Assembly (NCBI RefSeq): GCF_000002235.5 | Contig: NW_022145597.1 | Coordinates: 25,560,423 to 25,624,422 of the forward strand | Direction of reading: 5' to 3' | From: Strongylocentrotus purpuratus | Taxonomy: Eukaryota > Echinodermata > Echinoidea > Camarodonta > Strongylocentrotidae | Length of the DNA stretch: 64,000 bases | Part shown: positions 53,701 to 63,794 of the stretch, in pieces | Position numbering within the stretch: position 1 is the first letter of the stretch | Layout: the number at the start of each line of letters is the position of its first letter | Notes under the pieces: model-generated | Database searches by the model: none | What the model was told of the DNA's origin: nothing | Seen by the model: only the letters and a program-made list of their open reading frames with translations | Translations under genes and position numbers: made by a program

Positions 53701-53901
53701 TTTATTTTATTTATAATACATTGACGTAAAGTGCAATTTTTACCTCTGAAAGATCGATGTCTCGTCCATAATAATAATTCCTGAAGTTTGTGTAAAGATC
53801 ATCAAACAAGTCTTTGTTCTGCTCATATAGCGAATCATATGTCCTTGTAAACATGTCATCAAGGTCAGCTTGTGAATTCACGATTAGCTCTTTGATGAAA
53901 T
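28692..53901 (-). CDS. Glypican, GPC1/2/4/6 type (C-terminal eight exons)
   Basis: GPI-anchored heparan sulfate proteoglycan core protein that shapes Wnt, Hedgehog, BMP and FGF signalling at the cell surface. Exons: 53901-53744, 52659-52420, 51938-51773, 40487-40357, 31091-30828, 30487-30288, 29593-29418 and 28906-28692, all GT/AG and in phase (about 516 aa). Diagnostic blocks: [62 protein letters not shown] with [45 protein letters not shown], and the chain-attachment SGSGSGSG before a hydrophobic GPI signal ending SLLRW. Ten of the usual 14 cysteines are visible; the rest belong to missing N-terminal exons. The linker after VFNGCG is about 60 residues longer than in human GPC4 and has RKRR. 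Confidence 0.93.
29222..29372 (-). mobile_element. TTAA-flanked MITE, family 2, copy 2
   Basis: Starts AGGCCAGTAGGGATGAGACC and ends GTACAGTGGGCCT, flanked by TTAA at 29218-29221 and 29373-29376. It shares GAAAAAGAGGATCATGGGGG and TTTTCTATATAGAGGGAGCA with copies 1 and 3. It lies in the last glypican intron, or is retained near the 3' end. Confidence 0.8.
30080..30150 (-). repeat. Telomere-like CCTAAC-rich patch
   Basis: Degenerate CCTAACC, CCTAAACC and CCTTAACCCTAAT units in a glypican intron, close to the C-strand of a TTAGGG repeat. Confidence 0.6.
31092..36640. other. Glypican intron, left half: microsatellites, no gene seen
   Basis: AT-rich with purine or pyrimidine runs: GA-rich at 32280-32460 and 35564-35850, CT-rich at 34828-34975, and a C run at 31724-31737. 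The 35564-35850 block is a longer tandem duplication including ACAGACAGACAAACAGACAA twice. Serine/leucine-rich open frames across these runs are artefacts. The stretch 35880-36200 is of balanced composition and unclassified. Confidence 0.5.
35564..35850 (+). repeat. Compound GA/GACA microsatellite with internal duplication
   Basis: GA runs with two copies of a unit containing ACAGACAGACAAACAGACAA about 105 bases apart (35640 and 35744). Confidence 0.9.
36661..36737. repeat. Nested palindrome with 30-bp perfect core
   Basis: The core 36686-36715 is a perfect palindrome whose half is TATTTTTAATAACCA. It is flanked by a second perfect inverted pair, GGTAACCATG (36661) and CATGGTTACC (36728). 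The structure could extrude as a cruciform. No host function is evident. Confidence 0.85.
37067..37149 (+). repeat. tRNA-like sequence (degenerate, leucine/serine-like) or SINE head
   Basis: Contains an A-box-like TAGCCGAGTGGTCTAAGC and a perfect B box GGTTCGAATCC inside a 5-bp T-stem (CGGG...CCCG). The 3' end CTTCGACA resembles class II leucine tRNAs. The 5' end GGCGGGC pairs poorly with it and no regular anticodon arm is seen, so a functional tRNA is unlikely. A palindromic element follows 50 bp later. Confidence 0.6.
37201..37379. mobile_element. Foldback element of about 180 bp
   Basis: Arms of about 80 bp read as inverted copies: AGTATTAATGACTGCTTT, GAAATAGTTGTTTT, GGGAAGGTTA and GCTATTCCCC on the left, with complements on the right, meeting at CTCGGCAAGCCTCGG. 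There is almost no loop. No coding capacity or clear target duplication. Confidence 0.8.
38270..38622. mobile_element. TA-flanked MITE with GGCCTGTC(C)TCATCAGC ends
   Basis: The left end GGCCTGTCCTCATCAGCTCG and right end GGGCTGATGAGACAGGCC are inverted copies extending through the adjacent AGATTGCCA/TGGCAATCT. It is flanked by TA on both sides. At 353 bp with no ORF, it is best compared with Tc1/mariner-type or other TA-targeting elements. It lies in a glypican intron. Confidence 0.8.
38971..39360 (+). repeat. Minisatellite, unit about 105 bp, more than three copies
   Basis: Units start TATTGTAGCTTTAAAGGTTG at about 38971, 39078, 39181 and 39287. Each contains a half-unit echo (TTGTTGCTTTAAAGGTTGT). 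Degenerate units extend left to about 38825. Strongly pyrimidine-rich on the plus strand. Confidence 0.85.
39650..39666 (+). repeat. G homopolymer
   Basis: Run of about 17 G residues in a glypican intron. Confidence 0.85.
39890..40015 (-). repeat. Telomere-like CCTAAC-rich patch
   Basis: Degenerate CCTAACTTAAACCC, AACCATACCTAATTCTAACC and CCTAACTCTAAGCCTAACC. Same type as 30080-30150. Confidence 0.6.
40808..40965 (+). mobile_element. SINE family A, head and first half of body
   Basis: B-box-like GGGTTCAAGCC is followed by CTGGCAAGACATTTAATCTA and TTTGCCACTTTACACCCAGG, matching the minus-strand copy at 5960-6245. No tail is seen. Confidence 0.7.
41085..41165. repeat. Short hairpin repeat, copy 3
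   Basis: GATAGCCAAAAGGGCATTAA and TTAATGCCCTTCTGGCTCTT form the arms, about 30 bases apart. Best-preserved inner stem of the family. Confidence 0.7.
41437..41790 (+). repeat. CT-rich tracts with (CT)n core
   Basis: C run at 41437-41446, CT-rich filler, and a near-perfect (CT)n run at 41729-41780. Open frames here give Ser/Leu repeats only. Confidence 0.85.
42379..42490 (+). repeat. (GGA)n polypurine tract
   Basis: About 110 bases of GAGGAGGAGG with few interruptions on the plus strand, flanked by GATGAT repeats. Capable of triplex (H-DNA) in principle. It is intronic. Confidence 0.9.
44257..44442 (-). mobile_element. TTAA-flanked MITE, family 2, copy 3
   Basis: Flanked by TTAA at 44253-44256 and 44443-44446. 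Contains GGGATTAGACCACACAGCG, AAAGAGGATCATGGGGGACC and TATATAGAGGGACCAAGTAG. Longest copy of the family (186 bp). Confidence 0.8.
46365..46560 (+). repeat. Two tandem copies of a GAAATATGTGCCCC repeat
   Basis: TTTTGAAATATGTGCCCCCC followed by an A-rich patch occurs at about 46378 and 46481, 103 bases apart, each with a C run and an A run. The right copy continues to GGATATGCCACTGTGTCG. Unclassified. Confidence 0.7.
46588..47115. mobile_element. TTAA-flanked MITE with AGGTACTATGTCCC ends
   Basis: Left AGGTACTATGTCCCTTTTGC and right GCAAATGGGACATAGTCCCT are imperfect inverted ends, followed inwards by AGCCA/TGGCT. TTAA flanks lie at 46584-46587 and 47116-47119. It is 528 bp. A related left end (TTTAAAGGTACTACGGAACT) occurs alone near 46232, perhaps a broken copy. 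Confidence 0.85.
47120..49050. other. Glypican intron DNA, nothing recognised
   Basis: AT-rich with a small (AAT)n patch near 47570. I see no repeat ends, exons or RNA genes. Confidence 0.4.
49055..49195 (+). mobile_element. SINE family A, body and tail
   Basis: CGAAATCGGTAGCC, GCTTTGAGCACCTTGCAGGG and CCAATATTATTATTATT correspond to the tail half of the copy at 5960-6245. The tRNA-like head is missing. Confidence 0.7.
50706..51071 (+). mobile_element. TTAA-flanked MITE, family 1 (366 bp), copy B
   Basis: Ends AGGTAAAGACCAGTATTGG and ATAACTGGTCTTTACCT; TTAA at 50702-50705 and 51072-51075. By eye it differs from copy C (63428-63794) at roughly one base in twenty, so both inserted fairly recently. 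Confidence 0.92.
51150..51228. repeat. Short hairpin repeat, copy 4 (divergent)
   Basis: CTGTTGAGAGCCAAAGGATA and CCCTTTCTGCCTAAAAACAG form the weak arms. Lies 75 bp right of MITE copy B. Confidence 0.5.
51365..51573 (-). mobile_element. tRNA-derived SINE, family B, with head
   Basis: On the minus strand the head reads GATGGCTCAGGGGTAGAGC (A box) then GTCTCATACCCAAGAGG and AGGTTCAAAGC (B box). Next comes the body CATTTCCAAGTCCTTCAGAG, GCCAGTCGCGTGGTTGCTTT, CTCTTAGCAGTTGGG, ending in AAATAAACCAACCAACC. The body matches 23068-23190. The anticodon position reads CAT. Confidence 0.8.
51648..51740 (+). mobile_element. SINE-like tail fragment
   Basis: GGGGTAATAATGTATCTGTA, AAGCGCTAGACACATCGTAT and GGGCGCTAAATAAAAG end in ATTATT repeats. 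Resembles the AAGCGC...GCGCTA tails seen also at 53565-53715. It abuts the glypican exon at 51773. Confidence 0.55.
53050..53125. repeat. Short hairpin repeat, copy 5 (divergent)
   Basis: CCAGAAGGGAATTTAGTC on the left and CTCCTGGCTCTCAGTAGACC on the right. Recognisable by the outer arm only. Confidence 0.45.
53565..53715 (+). mobile_element. SINE-like tail fragment
   Basis: CAGGGTAATGTAATATTTTG, then AAAGCGTTTAGAGACATTTT, TAAGCGCTATATAGAAATTA and an AT-rich end. It ends 30 bp before the glypican exon at 53744. Confidence 0.55.
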
Positions 53902-56900
53902 CTGTGAAAGGATGATAAAAAGAGAGGGAAAATAATGAGTATGTTGGAAATTAAAGGAGTTTTTTACAATAATGATTATAAAAATATTGGATATTTTAAT
54001 AGCATAAATATCCACCATGCAAGGTCCATCAAAACCTCCCTCTCCACTCGTCCCATCTTACTCTCCTCCACCCCATCTCTCCCCCTCCCTCTACCCATCT
54101 CCCACTTCCTATACCCCCTCCCCCTCCCTCCAATCCATCTCCGTTCCCTTCACCCCATCTCCACTTCATATACCCCCCCCCCCTCCACCTCCCTCCAACT
54201 AATTTCCCCCTCCCTCCATCCCACCCCTTACCATTTCTTCCCCTCCCTCCATCTCATATCCAACTGTGTATCCCCCACCACCCTCCTCCCTCCTTCTCCC
54301 ACCTCCTCCCTCCTCCTCTCTCCACCTCCCTCCTCGCCCCTCCATCCCATCACCCCATTCGTTCTCCACATGCTCCTGACAGAGCTCCTTGACATAAATT
54401 GCAATGAAAACAAAAAGGTGAAATAGAAAGACAAGAGTGCAAGGGGGGAAAAAAATGCTTGGGACATAAATCATATTTGTAGAATTAAAGATGGAGGCAG
54501 AATTATGAGTGATGGGTCTTTTCCGTTCCAGCGAACAGAATGAATTGCATCCCTCCCAAAACAGCATCAAATCATTCTCCATCTACATCTGAAATTAAAT
54601 CTTATCCTGAACAGACTCATATATTCTCTATATATTGTTCATAAGGGTGTGAATGGTGTGCATTAAAATACAAGAAATATCACCAATCAAGGTTTAGGGT
54701 TGGGGCTAGATATAGTGTTCAGTCCAGAAGTGAAATTAATGATTTTGTAAGGAAATCTAGGAAATTGAACAGTGATTCATCACTGCTGAAGCATGTCACA
54801 TAGAACTGGTCACGAGTCATGAATGGGGAACATAGAGAGTCATTGGAGAATAGCCAGCTGTCAACTGGAGTGACGTATTCATCTTCCCAAATGTGACACG
54901 CGATAATATTTCTAAGTACATGTAATGTGAAAGGGGGCTGTGCACGTAGGGCAGTTTAACCAAGTCTGAATGGGGTCCATAAACACTCATGTGTGTCACA
55001 TCAAATGCTTCAAAACTGCAATTCTAGATGTAAAAAAAGGTTTATTAATGCACCATTAAAGAAAGCAGACATTATGATGCTCATGGGCTAAGAATGGGGG
55101 ACGGGGGCTGTATATCTTTTGTAACTCATTCAAAAGAGGCCCCCAAGAATGATTACAGAGGAAGGAGTATCAGTAAATTTTTGGAGTGTAAAAGGGGCAC
55201 ATGACTGATCCTCAAAGTTGGGGAATCCATAAATCTCTCTCTCCAGTGTGAAAGGGGGCCCCTTGGACTGAATGATCACCTTGGCAGGGAGTGTAACGAG
55301 GCATGAATGTCATCTTACTTCACGAGTGACAGTGGCACTCGCATGACTTGGCTTTCTTTATCTCCACTTGCCTCTTACTGGATATTTGATGAGACATACT
55401 ATACTGATGGACGACGTGTGAAGCATACATGTACACAGCCTGGCTTTTAAAAGGCTTTCAACCACTTTGAAGAGAATTAAACTTGTTTGTATTTTGTAGC
55501 AACCCCCCTAAATGCTCTAAATACATCACAAGGGACAAATAGTGACCCCCCCCCCTCCTCCCCCTTCCCAAACTTCTACTGAAAAAGGCCCCAGAAGCCT
55601 GCTATAAAAAATATTTTAAAACATATTTTCCTGTTATAAGTAGGACTTATAAGCCACCGATGCATATGTATAGATTTTCAATATAAATCTTCCAAGTGCA
55701 TCGATTGTTACAATTTACAGCTTGATTACTGAGTACACATTGGATTGAGAGAAAAAATGAAATGCATTGAAATTTTCTTAAGCAAACAAACCAAAAATTG
55801 AATTTAGTGAAAGATTAGTATTCCATTCAACTCAAAATTTGTTTTATTGAACAGAACAGATGTATCTTTCACCCGAAGGAATAGTTTTAACCATCTCTCT
55901 CACAAAAATTACATAATGTTTACTCATAGACCTCCAGTGTCTGATGATGCAAGACTTGTTCTTGGGAATCTGCAGGGTATTGGTATGCATGGGGGGGGGG
56001 GGGGGTTAGGTGTCTGAGAGTTCTAACGTGTTCGCCTAGTTTCACAGGCTACTAGTTATATGGGGTATCGGTAGCAGTGTTAGGGTTTAATTAAAGCGTT
56101 CCTCTCGTATTCTCCCTGCAGGTAAGAGCGGGTTGTAAGTAACGTAGTCTGCCCTCGGACACAGGGCAAATGCATGCACAGCCATGACTGAGATTGGGTA
56201 CGAGTGGAAGAGGAAAAGAAAGAGAGAGAGAGAAAGAGGTGAGTGGATGGAAAAATAACGGGAAATATGCATGAAAGAAGAGAGAGAGAGAGAGATGGGG
56301 GGGGGGGGGGGGGACCTTAAATTGGCACAAAAGAATGAAAAGGTAACTCTGTGAAGTGATATTTACAAGAAAAAGGAAAAATTGAGGCAAATAACTAGAA
56401 AATAGAGCATATGGATGAATAGCAGAGAGCGAGCTAGGAGGATTGATGAAGAGATGAAAAATAGGGTCAAAAATAGGGAAGAAGAAGAGAAAAAAAAATG
56501 ACCCGGATCGAGGCTGCCATCCATACCAGCTTATTACTAAGTCTAATTGGCATGTCTTTCTTCGATCATATTACTGAAGAATCTCCCGCCTGAACTTTGA
56601 GAAAAAAAGATGTTGTTCAGACTAAGACAATCATTGTGTAGTTTTATGTACTTATTTTGGTCTGAACGTCAGATTACGAAACATTGTGTTGCAAAGATGG
56701 AGGTCTGAGCATCGTTCCAATGTAAACTCAATGAAGAATCATGGTCCACTTCTAGTGTGAAAATAGTTTCGTATCAAAACCGGATAACTGGGCGGGGCTT
56801 AATATCCTGAGCGCATACTGATGATTGGCCAAGCTGCTATGACAAATGACATCTTCAAAATTAGTTTCTTCAAACGATACTCTTTCCACATGTGTATGCC

Positions 56901-58492
56901 TCTTTTACTATTCAAAATTATTTATACAACGTTTCTTTACACAAGTTTCGTATAAATTGTGCTGAGTATGAACAGGCATGTTCAAGACAGACAGCTCTAG
57001 TAAGGTAGAAGATGCTGAGATGTTGCTAAGCTGAACTGACAGAAACTTGGGAGTTGATGCGAATGAAAATAAACTTCTTCTTCTTCGGGATCATATAAAC
57101 AAAATGAGGAATCTCGTTGCAAAATGCCATACCTTTGAAACAACTTGATATGTTCAAAGTTTGAGAGAGGAATAAGGTGAAGTCGGGATTTGTTCGAATC
57201 TCTGAGGACTTGCACGTATTGATTCAACTGAGGCTTGGAAAGGGTAACATGGTTTCGATTCTGCTAATGTCTTTGAAGTGCAAGGAACAACATATTGAGG
57301 GCTGTACCATTGCAATCATGTCTATAAATGTAGTTAACAGGTAATGTTTCGCAGCCACTGCCGTTGTTACTATTGACACGAGCAGCATTTTTATTCTAGA
57401 TTTCTACCCTACTATAATCATCAAGGATCACCATCATCATCATAATCATTGTAATCATCTCAATTATCATCATCATCATCATCATCTTCATCCTCATCCT
57501 CATCCTCATCATCTTCTTCCAAACAATCACAACTTCATCCTCCTTATCTTATTTTCATATCTTTCTCTCCTCTCCATCTCTGATATCATCTTCTACGTTT
57601 TCATCAATCGCAATAGATCCAAGACACGGTCAATTTCACCAACATCAATATGACTCAATCATTCTCATTACTCGCTCTCTGCTTTGTCCTCCATGTATGA
57701 GATGAGATGCGATTGAATCATATTCTGTGACCTTTGACATTCGTCGGCTGTCTCCACTCGGGAGCATTACTGAGTGGATGGCATCATTATGTCAGCATTA
57801 GGTGGATTCAAACAATGTACGGAATCCAGTTCAATTAGCAGACATTAATTGGTTTATAGAGCGCAGGGCTGCAGGATGCCATCCCAACCCACTCATCCCA
57901 CCAGCGGCCAGACAGTGTTATCACCACGGCGATATGACAGCATCATCGGCGGGAGGGAGGGCATCACTGATCTTTAAAGAGCATGTTGCCTCTTGCATCT
58001 CAAATGGAACCAGTGTTTGAACAGGCTAACAGCCTATGTCACATGCCAAATGCTGCTTCAAAATCCTAATTCAATACAATATTAATCTTTTGTAACAGAA
58101 ATTGGATGTCGATATGAAGAAACGTTGAAGTTTCAGATTTAATTACTGAGAATACATTATATTCATAACTAAATGTATAATGGAATGTACATGTATAGAG
58201 AAAGGAGTTATACATGAAATAAGAGCTAGCGGGCCTATATGTACATGGCGATTATTATCCTTAAAGTTTTACAAAAATGGGAGGACCCATCATTAATCCT
58301 TAAAAGATATTCAAAAAACCTGAACAAACACTTACAGACAATTATTTTATAATATTAGAAAAAAGTGTCTCTTGATAGTACCTCACTAAAAAAGTATTAC
58401 ATAATACACTCAAAATACTATTTTCCCTATTAAATGACAAACCTCCTTCTTCCGTAATAACTTCAAAATGTCATTCCTCCTTATCTTTGCTA

Positions 58493-58525
<33 letters not shown>

Positions 58526-59770
58526 AGCCATAGTTCTTTGAAGCATATTAATGTGCATGCACACATGCAGACTGTCTTCAATCAGGTGCAATTATCAGTG
58601 GGAAAGATAAGACCATCATTAGATTGGACAGCTCATATAGCACATCAAAACATGACATTTCCAAACCAAAGCATATCGGCAGACTACAGAGACACAGGGA
58701 GTGAATTGGAGATAGCGGGAGGAAAAGATTTGAAGAGTGAGAATCCAATTAAGAATTCTGATCTAAGTGTTTTTGCACCTCATATCTTCATTAAAAAAGC
58801 AGTTTAAAATGTTATGTTCATATTGAATCTCTTAAATTGTATTTGGCACATACTGTATACATGTAGTTGCATACAACTTTCTATCATTTATGTCATGCAT
58901 ACTCTTTCATTGGATTATAACAAAAGTCAAACTTTTAGCCTACTTTCTCTACACTGCTGTAACTGAAGTGGGAACCACAGAAAAATTAATTTTTCCTATT
59001 CCCTTCCTAATCTCATATCCTCATTAGGCAAAAATTAATGATCTCCATAATGGACCAACAGCACACACAGGAGAGAGAGGAACACCCCCCTAGGACGAGG
59101 AGCTATGGGGGAGACGAACGAGATGTGACTGCCGGAATTCTGGGAAAATGTATCGGGTGCACCGTGCGGTCGTCCGTCCGTGTTCGCTTAATTTTCTGAC
59201 TTGATTCATCCCGACACATGCATCTTACCCAAACAAACATGATGATACTAACCCATACTGAACGCATTAGCAAGATACTTGAGCTTCCTAAAACGCTAAC
59301 AACCCGAAGATGAGAAGAGGATGTTCAGAAGTGCAGGTGACCTTTAGATTTTAAGCTCACCCTATCTTTTGTTTTTCTTCCTTTTTTAAGGGGGGGGGGG
59401 GGGAGGTAGTCGTCATGTTTGTCTCGGAATGTGACTTTCTTGCTTCAATGCCAATGTTATTTCCTTTCCGTGCGTGAGGAAGTCTAGTTAATTTCCCTAG
59501 GTTCCACCAATGTGCATTCGTGTTGGCAATTCTTCAAGAGCATGTGCAGAGTTCCTTTTTTCGTGTCTAGCAATGTCCCGCCACGTACATGCATGCACCC
59601 CGAAAATAGTGCAATGTCAGGCAAGCTGTATCGAGGGATAGACTTTAATCAGCTGCCTTCCAAGTTCGCCTTGTTGGGTCATGCGTCATTTCCTCTGGCG
59701 ACAAGCACTCTGGGCATTCTTTTATAGGGTTAGAGTAATTATGATTACCCCGCCTTAGGTTTCGGTTTAT
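53902..59770. other. Upstream glypican intron or flank, no exon recognised
   Basis: Contains CCCTCC-rich tracts (54030-54360), G runs (55991-56006, 56297-56314, 59391-59404), (ATC)n at about 57424-57510 and a (CT)n run near 58500. Proline- or serine-rich open frames across these are artefacts. I searched the minus strand by eye for the glypican N-terminal cysteine exon (CPQ-x-CC pattern) and did not find it. Confidence 0.5.
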
Positions 59771-59774
59771 GACT

Positions 59775-59895
59775 AGAGTTTTGGTAGGGGTTATGGTTAG
59801 GGTTATGGTTAGGGTTATGGTTAGGGTTATGGTTAGGGTTAGGGTTATGGTTAGGGTTATGGTTATGATTATGGTTAGAGTTAGGGTTAGGGTCA
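59775..59895 (+). repeat. Telomere-like array (GGTTAGGGTTAT)n
   Basis: About nine units of the 12-mer GGTTAGGGTTAT with some plain TTAGGG steps. Two weaker C-strand patches occur at 30080 and 39890. Confidence 0.85.
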
Positions 59896-59947
59896 GGTAA
59901 GAAATTGACTGTAAAGTAATCGTCGCCTGAGCGTGTGTCGTACATGG

Positions 59948-60104
59948 ATCAGGACCCTGTTTCATAAAACTTGTTATCAATAACAAATGCTAAATTTCTC
60001 TGACAAGTCTGCTCTCATCCAATCAGAAGCTATGATTTCAGGAGCTTACAACAGTTATTGTAACTTGTTATTGATAACATGTTTGAATGAACCAGGGCCC
60101 TGGT
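59948..60104. mobile_element. Foldback MITE with CAGG(A/G)CCCTG ends
   Basis: Left CAGGACCCTGTTTCATAAAA and right TTTGAATGAACCAGGGCCCT are inverted, continuing into TTGTTATCAATAACAA and its complement. About 157 bp, no ORF, no certain target duplication. Confidence 0.8.
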
Positions 60105-61143
60105 TGCCATCTGACTTCAGTCATCTACGAGTACTTATGCTGTGCCTTGAAACAAGCAACAGAAAGCACTATATCTACCATTTTAATTATCAATACACAT
60201 GCATACAAACTAGAAGAAAGCATATACCGGTAGAGTGCCGTTATTTAATCAGATGCAAATCCTACCTACTGTTTCCTTTACTCTGACAATATCTAATTTC
60301 AAAATTGTCCTGAGATCTACTTAAACCTCCTTAATTTCAATTCACAAGTGCATGTCTCCAATTCTTGACAATGACCTTTGACCTCCATCACATGATTCAC
60401 ATCCACCTTGATCAATGCCATACCGGTGTGGGACGATGAATATTCTTCATCTCCTTGACAACTTGAAGGTATCGTCATCTTCTTCTCAGACCGGAGGTGG
60501 AGGAGCAGAACAAGATTGTCCTTCAATCAAGAGAAATCAATTTCCTTTTCTCCACCTCCTCCTTCTCCTCTGGAACACTGCGAGAGGTCCGTTTCCATCC
60601 GCCCATGTTTCCATCTGCCCATGCTTCAAAATACTGTGAAATGTCCCAAATTTTGCAACCCATTCCAATTCAATCAACTTTCATGCCATAAAATAACTGC
60701 ATCACAACTGACATACATGTATTGTAGAAACTTACATGTACTGAATGTTTGCAATATATGCAATAGTTTCTTGCAGTGAAACAGACTGTTTTTTTTACCA
60801 ATTGCGTTTCATGTCGCGAAAGTTTCTGATTTTACAGCAGTTATTCTGATGTAAGGAAATATACTCCCAATCACAACGAGGTCAGGGGGTAAGCACTGAA
60901 GACAGAAATTACAAACTATCAAATCATTGTGCTCAGGATATTCATGTGAGCCTTATTCCACCCACGCTTGGCTTTTACATGAAATTAACTGCCTATTTGA
61001 TCAATTAGAGGGTCACTAGACTCACTAATTCACTGGTGAAGATGTATTCTGATAATGGAAATGCTCTGACACTCGAGCGATTCATCAAGGAAGCTGGGAT
61101 TGCTGAACCTTTTTTTTCTGGAGAAGCACTAATCAGTGCTTAA
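60105..61143. other. Unclassified DNA
   Basis: Mixed composition with a pyrimidine-rich patch at 60540-60570. Short open frames show no known domain. Nothing else recognised. Confidence 0.35.
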
Positions 61144-61439
61144 AGATAAAGTTGAGTTCTAGTCATGCGATTGCATTGTGAAAGAAATGGCGGGGAATTG
61201 ATTAGGAAAAGTTGATCATGTAGCATACAAGCATTGGTGTGCACTGAAATCATGATAAGAAATTTGGCCCAGTCTTGGTGAAAGTAGCAATCACTGTACA
61301 CAGAAAGATGTATATGGGACTACACAAACATGGGACTACACAAACATGTGGCATAAAAATTGGGCCTCAATTATACAATGTTACTTGATGTTGCATAATA
61401 ACAATTTGTTTCACCTCTCCCCAGAACTCAACCTTCTCT
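61144..61439 (-). mobile_element. TTAA-flanked MITE, diverged relative of family 1
   Basis: TTAA flanks at 61140-61143 and 61440-61443. The ends AGATAAAGTTGAGTTCT and AGAACTCAACCTTCTCT differ from family 1, yet the inner left part (GTCATGCGATTGCATTGTGA, CAGAAAGATGTATATGGGAC) is clearly family 1. Possibly new ends on a family 1 core, or a sister subfamily. Confidence 0.75.
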
Positions 61440-61444
61440 TTAAA

Positions 61445-63420
61445 CTTCTCTCATCTCATGCTTGGACTAATGGAAATGCGCCTAATGCCTAATGTGGCTA
61501 GTGCCTCCATGCATAATGAAGTTTTGATCTATTACCTAGAACAGTGACCTTGCTTTTGTGGACGTCTATGTAAACACAGACAGAACATGAGATGGCTTAT
61601 TCAAGGATCACGAAGGAGGGGTTCAGACACAAGAGGACTAACGTTCTTTAATACGTTTTGAGACTAGAAAGATTTGTAATCTATATCTGGGTCAAACATA
61701 GCAGGGATGAAAAATATTATTCCGACTTAATTCAATCCAATTAATAAAATAATTTCAAGCTGAACGTGGTTAGTTGCGATTGGCCATGCACGCCGCTATA
61801 AATTGTTTTGTTCTCAAAATTGTTCCCGATCAAAGATACCCACAGACTGGAAAATTCGGCTGAACTAAAACAACAAAATAATGTGTTTGAGAAGGGGAAG
61901 AGAGCGTGATAGAATATGTAGTGAGGAGAAGATCATTTGCTTTAAAGATGTATTTCCTATTTATAGCATAGTTTCTTTTTGTTGGAGAGGCTATAGCATG
62001 ATGATGATGGAGATGTCATGGTTTCTTGGTAGAGGCTATTTTATTTCCAAGTCAGAGTCTGTGCTGTCTCAAGGTGTTGCAGCATTCCTAGGTTTCCCCC
62101 TTCATATACATACAGCCAACACAGCCAAAACGCAAGGTCCCCCATTCCCCCACACAACAGTCAGAAACAGAGGTGTGCAGACTGTGCACGTATGCATGTA
62201 AACGGACAACTGTCTGCATTCTCCTGCTACGTACATGTAGTGTGTTGCCTGTTGGCTGTGTCCATGATGTTAGCTAAGCCCAGTCTCTTGTTGCTATGTG
62301 ATAAGTCAAGATGCAGTGTAATGCAATGCGTGAGAGATAATGAGAGCAAGAAGGAGAGTAGAAAGGAGAGAAAAATTGAAAGAAGAATTAAGAATCACGA
62401 AAGGAAGGAGGTGAAGGGAGATATTTAAGAAGATAGAAGGGTGAGGGAAAGAGTGAGGGAAAGAGTGAGAAGGGGCACAGAAAAGATGGGGGAGATATGG
62501 GGTAGGGTATGGCACTGGGAGATGCACGGCAGACTGTGGTTACTGTGGAGAAGACGAGGAATGGATGTGGGTAGCCGGGTTGAGGAGCATAGAGAGGTCA
62601 GGGAAAGGTTTTGGACTAGAGCCGTCTCTAGTTTGTTGATGCGGGATTACCGGCAAACATGCCATCTGGATACCACGAGTTAATGTATCGCTGGGATGAG
62701 TGATGCAGGGGAGATGGGGAGCGAGACAAGGGAACCGGGGTTGGCATAGGTGATGCGTTCTTAGGGGTGGAAGGTAGAATAGAAGATGAGGATGAATTGA
62801 TGAGGGAGGCTGGCATAAATTTAGCCAAGCAATAGATGGATATATCCCCCTTTCTTTCACGAGCGCAGACGACAAAAATGCATCTTAGAAAATCAGACGA
62901 TAATAACCAAGAATGGAGGAGGGAGAAAGGAAGATGGAGGAGGGAGATGAGGATAATTGGATGGGAAGTCATGGTTACGCATCATACGGATGGAGACATA
63001 TTGATTTTTCTTCTTCATGCAATGCAATGCAAACCTTGCTATGTGACAAACATCAGCAGATAATTTTAAAGGATGAGGGATGGGAAATAAAATTCAGAAA
63101 AAGGAGGCAGGAAATGAAATAATTGAGCAGGGATGCTTTAGAGTATATAAAAGCAAATTACGTCAAATTCTTTTTATAAATTATACCACATGGATATCAT
63201 GTATTTTTATAATAATACATGATTAACTGGAAAATACTGTTAAATTCAAAACCATATTTGATGGACAAAATTGGACAGTCTGGTCTTTATCAATCTTACT
63301 CTGTGTTTGAATCTAAAAAGTGTGTTGCTAATACTTTATTCCAATAATGTTTCCCCAAAACCTTGATATCATATCATTATGTTTCTTTTAGTTCATGATC
63401 ACTGCGTTTATCATTTGTAA
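61445..63420. other. Unclassified DNA, partly purine-rich
   Basis: Purine-rich on the plus strand between 62340 and 62960 (AAGGAGG, GGGAGA). Open frames in it are compositional. No gene or repeat ends recognised. Confidence 0.4.
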
Positions 63421-63427
63421 CAATTAA

Positions 63428-63794
63428 AGGTAAAGACCAGTATTGGCAACGCCCCAATTTCAAAAAATGAAATGGCAGCTCTCATTACCAATCATGTGAA
63501 AGAATATGTTTTGAATAATACATGATGATAAAAAATTTGCCGGGAAACCGCCTACTAATTCATATATTTGGTAAATTTATTTCTCTCATGGTCTGGTGAG
63601 AGAGATAGGGTAGTCCCATATACATCTTTCTGTGTATAGTGCTTGTAACTTTACGAAGAATGAGCCAAATTTCTTATCATTTTGATGATTCCAGAACCTT
63701 GCAGATGCTAGATGCTAGATGATCGACCTTTTCTGGTCGATTCCACAACGTTTCTTTCACAATGCAATCGCATGACCATTACTGGTCTTTACCT
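63428..63794 (+). mobile_element. TTAA-flanked MITE, family 1, copy C
   Basis: Ends AGGTAAAGACCAGTATTGG and ATTACTGGTCTTTACCT; TTAA at 63424-63427 and 63795-63798. 367 bp, very similar to copy B. Confidence 0.92.

Noticed and set aside
53935-54426. Proline/serine-rich open frame
   Set aside because: Translation of CCCTCC-rich tract, with open shadows on the other strand.
59645-59986. Open frames with NPNHNPNH or TLTLTI repeats
   Set aside because: They are translations of the telomere-like array.
62192-63122. Cluster of Arg/Glu-rich open frames
   Set aside because: Purine-rich composition; no domain, no consistent frame and open on both strands.
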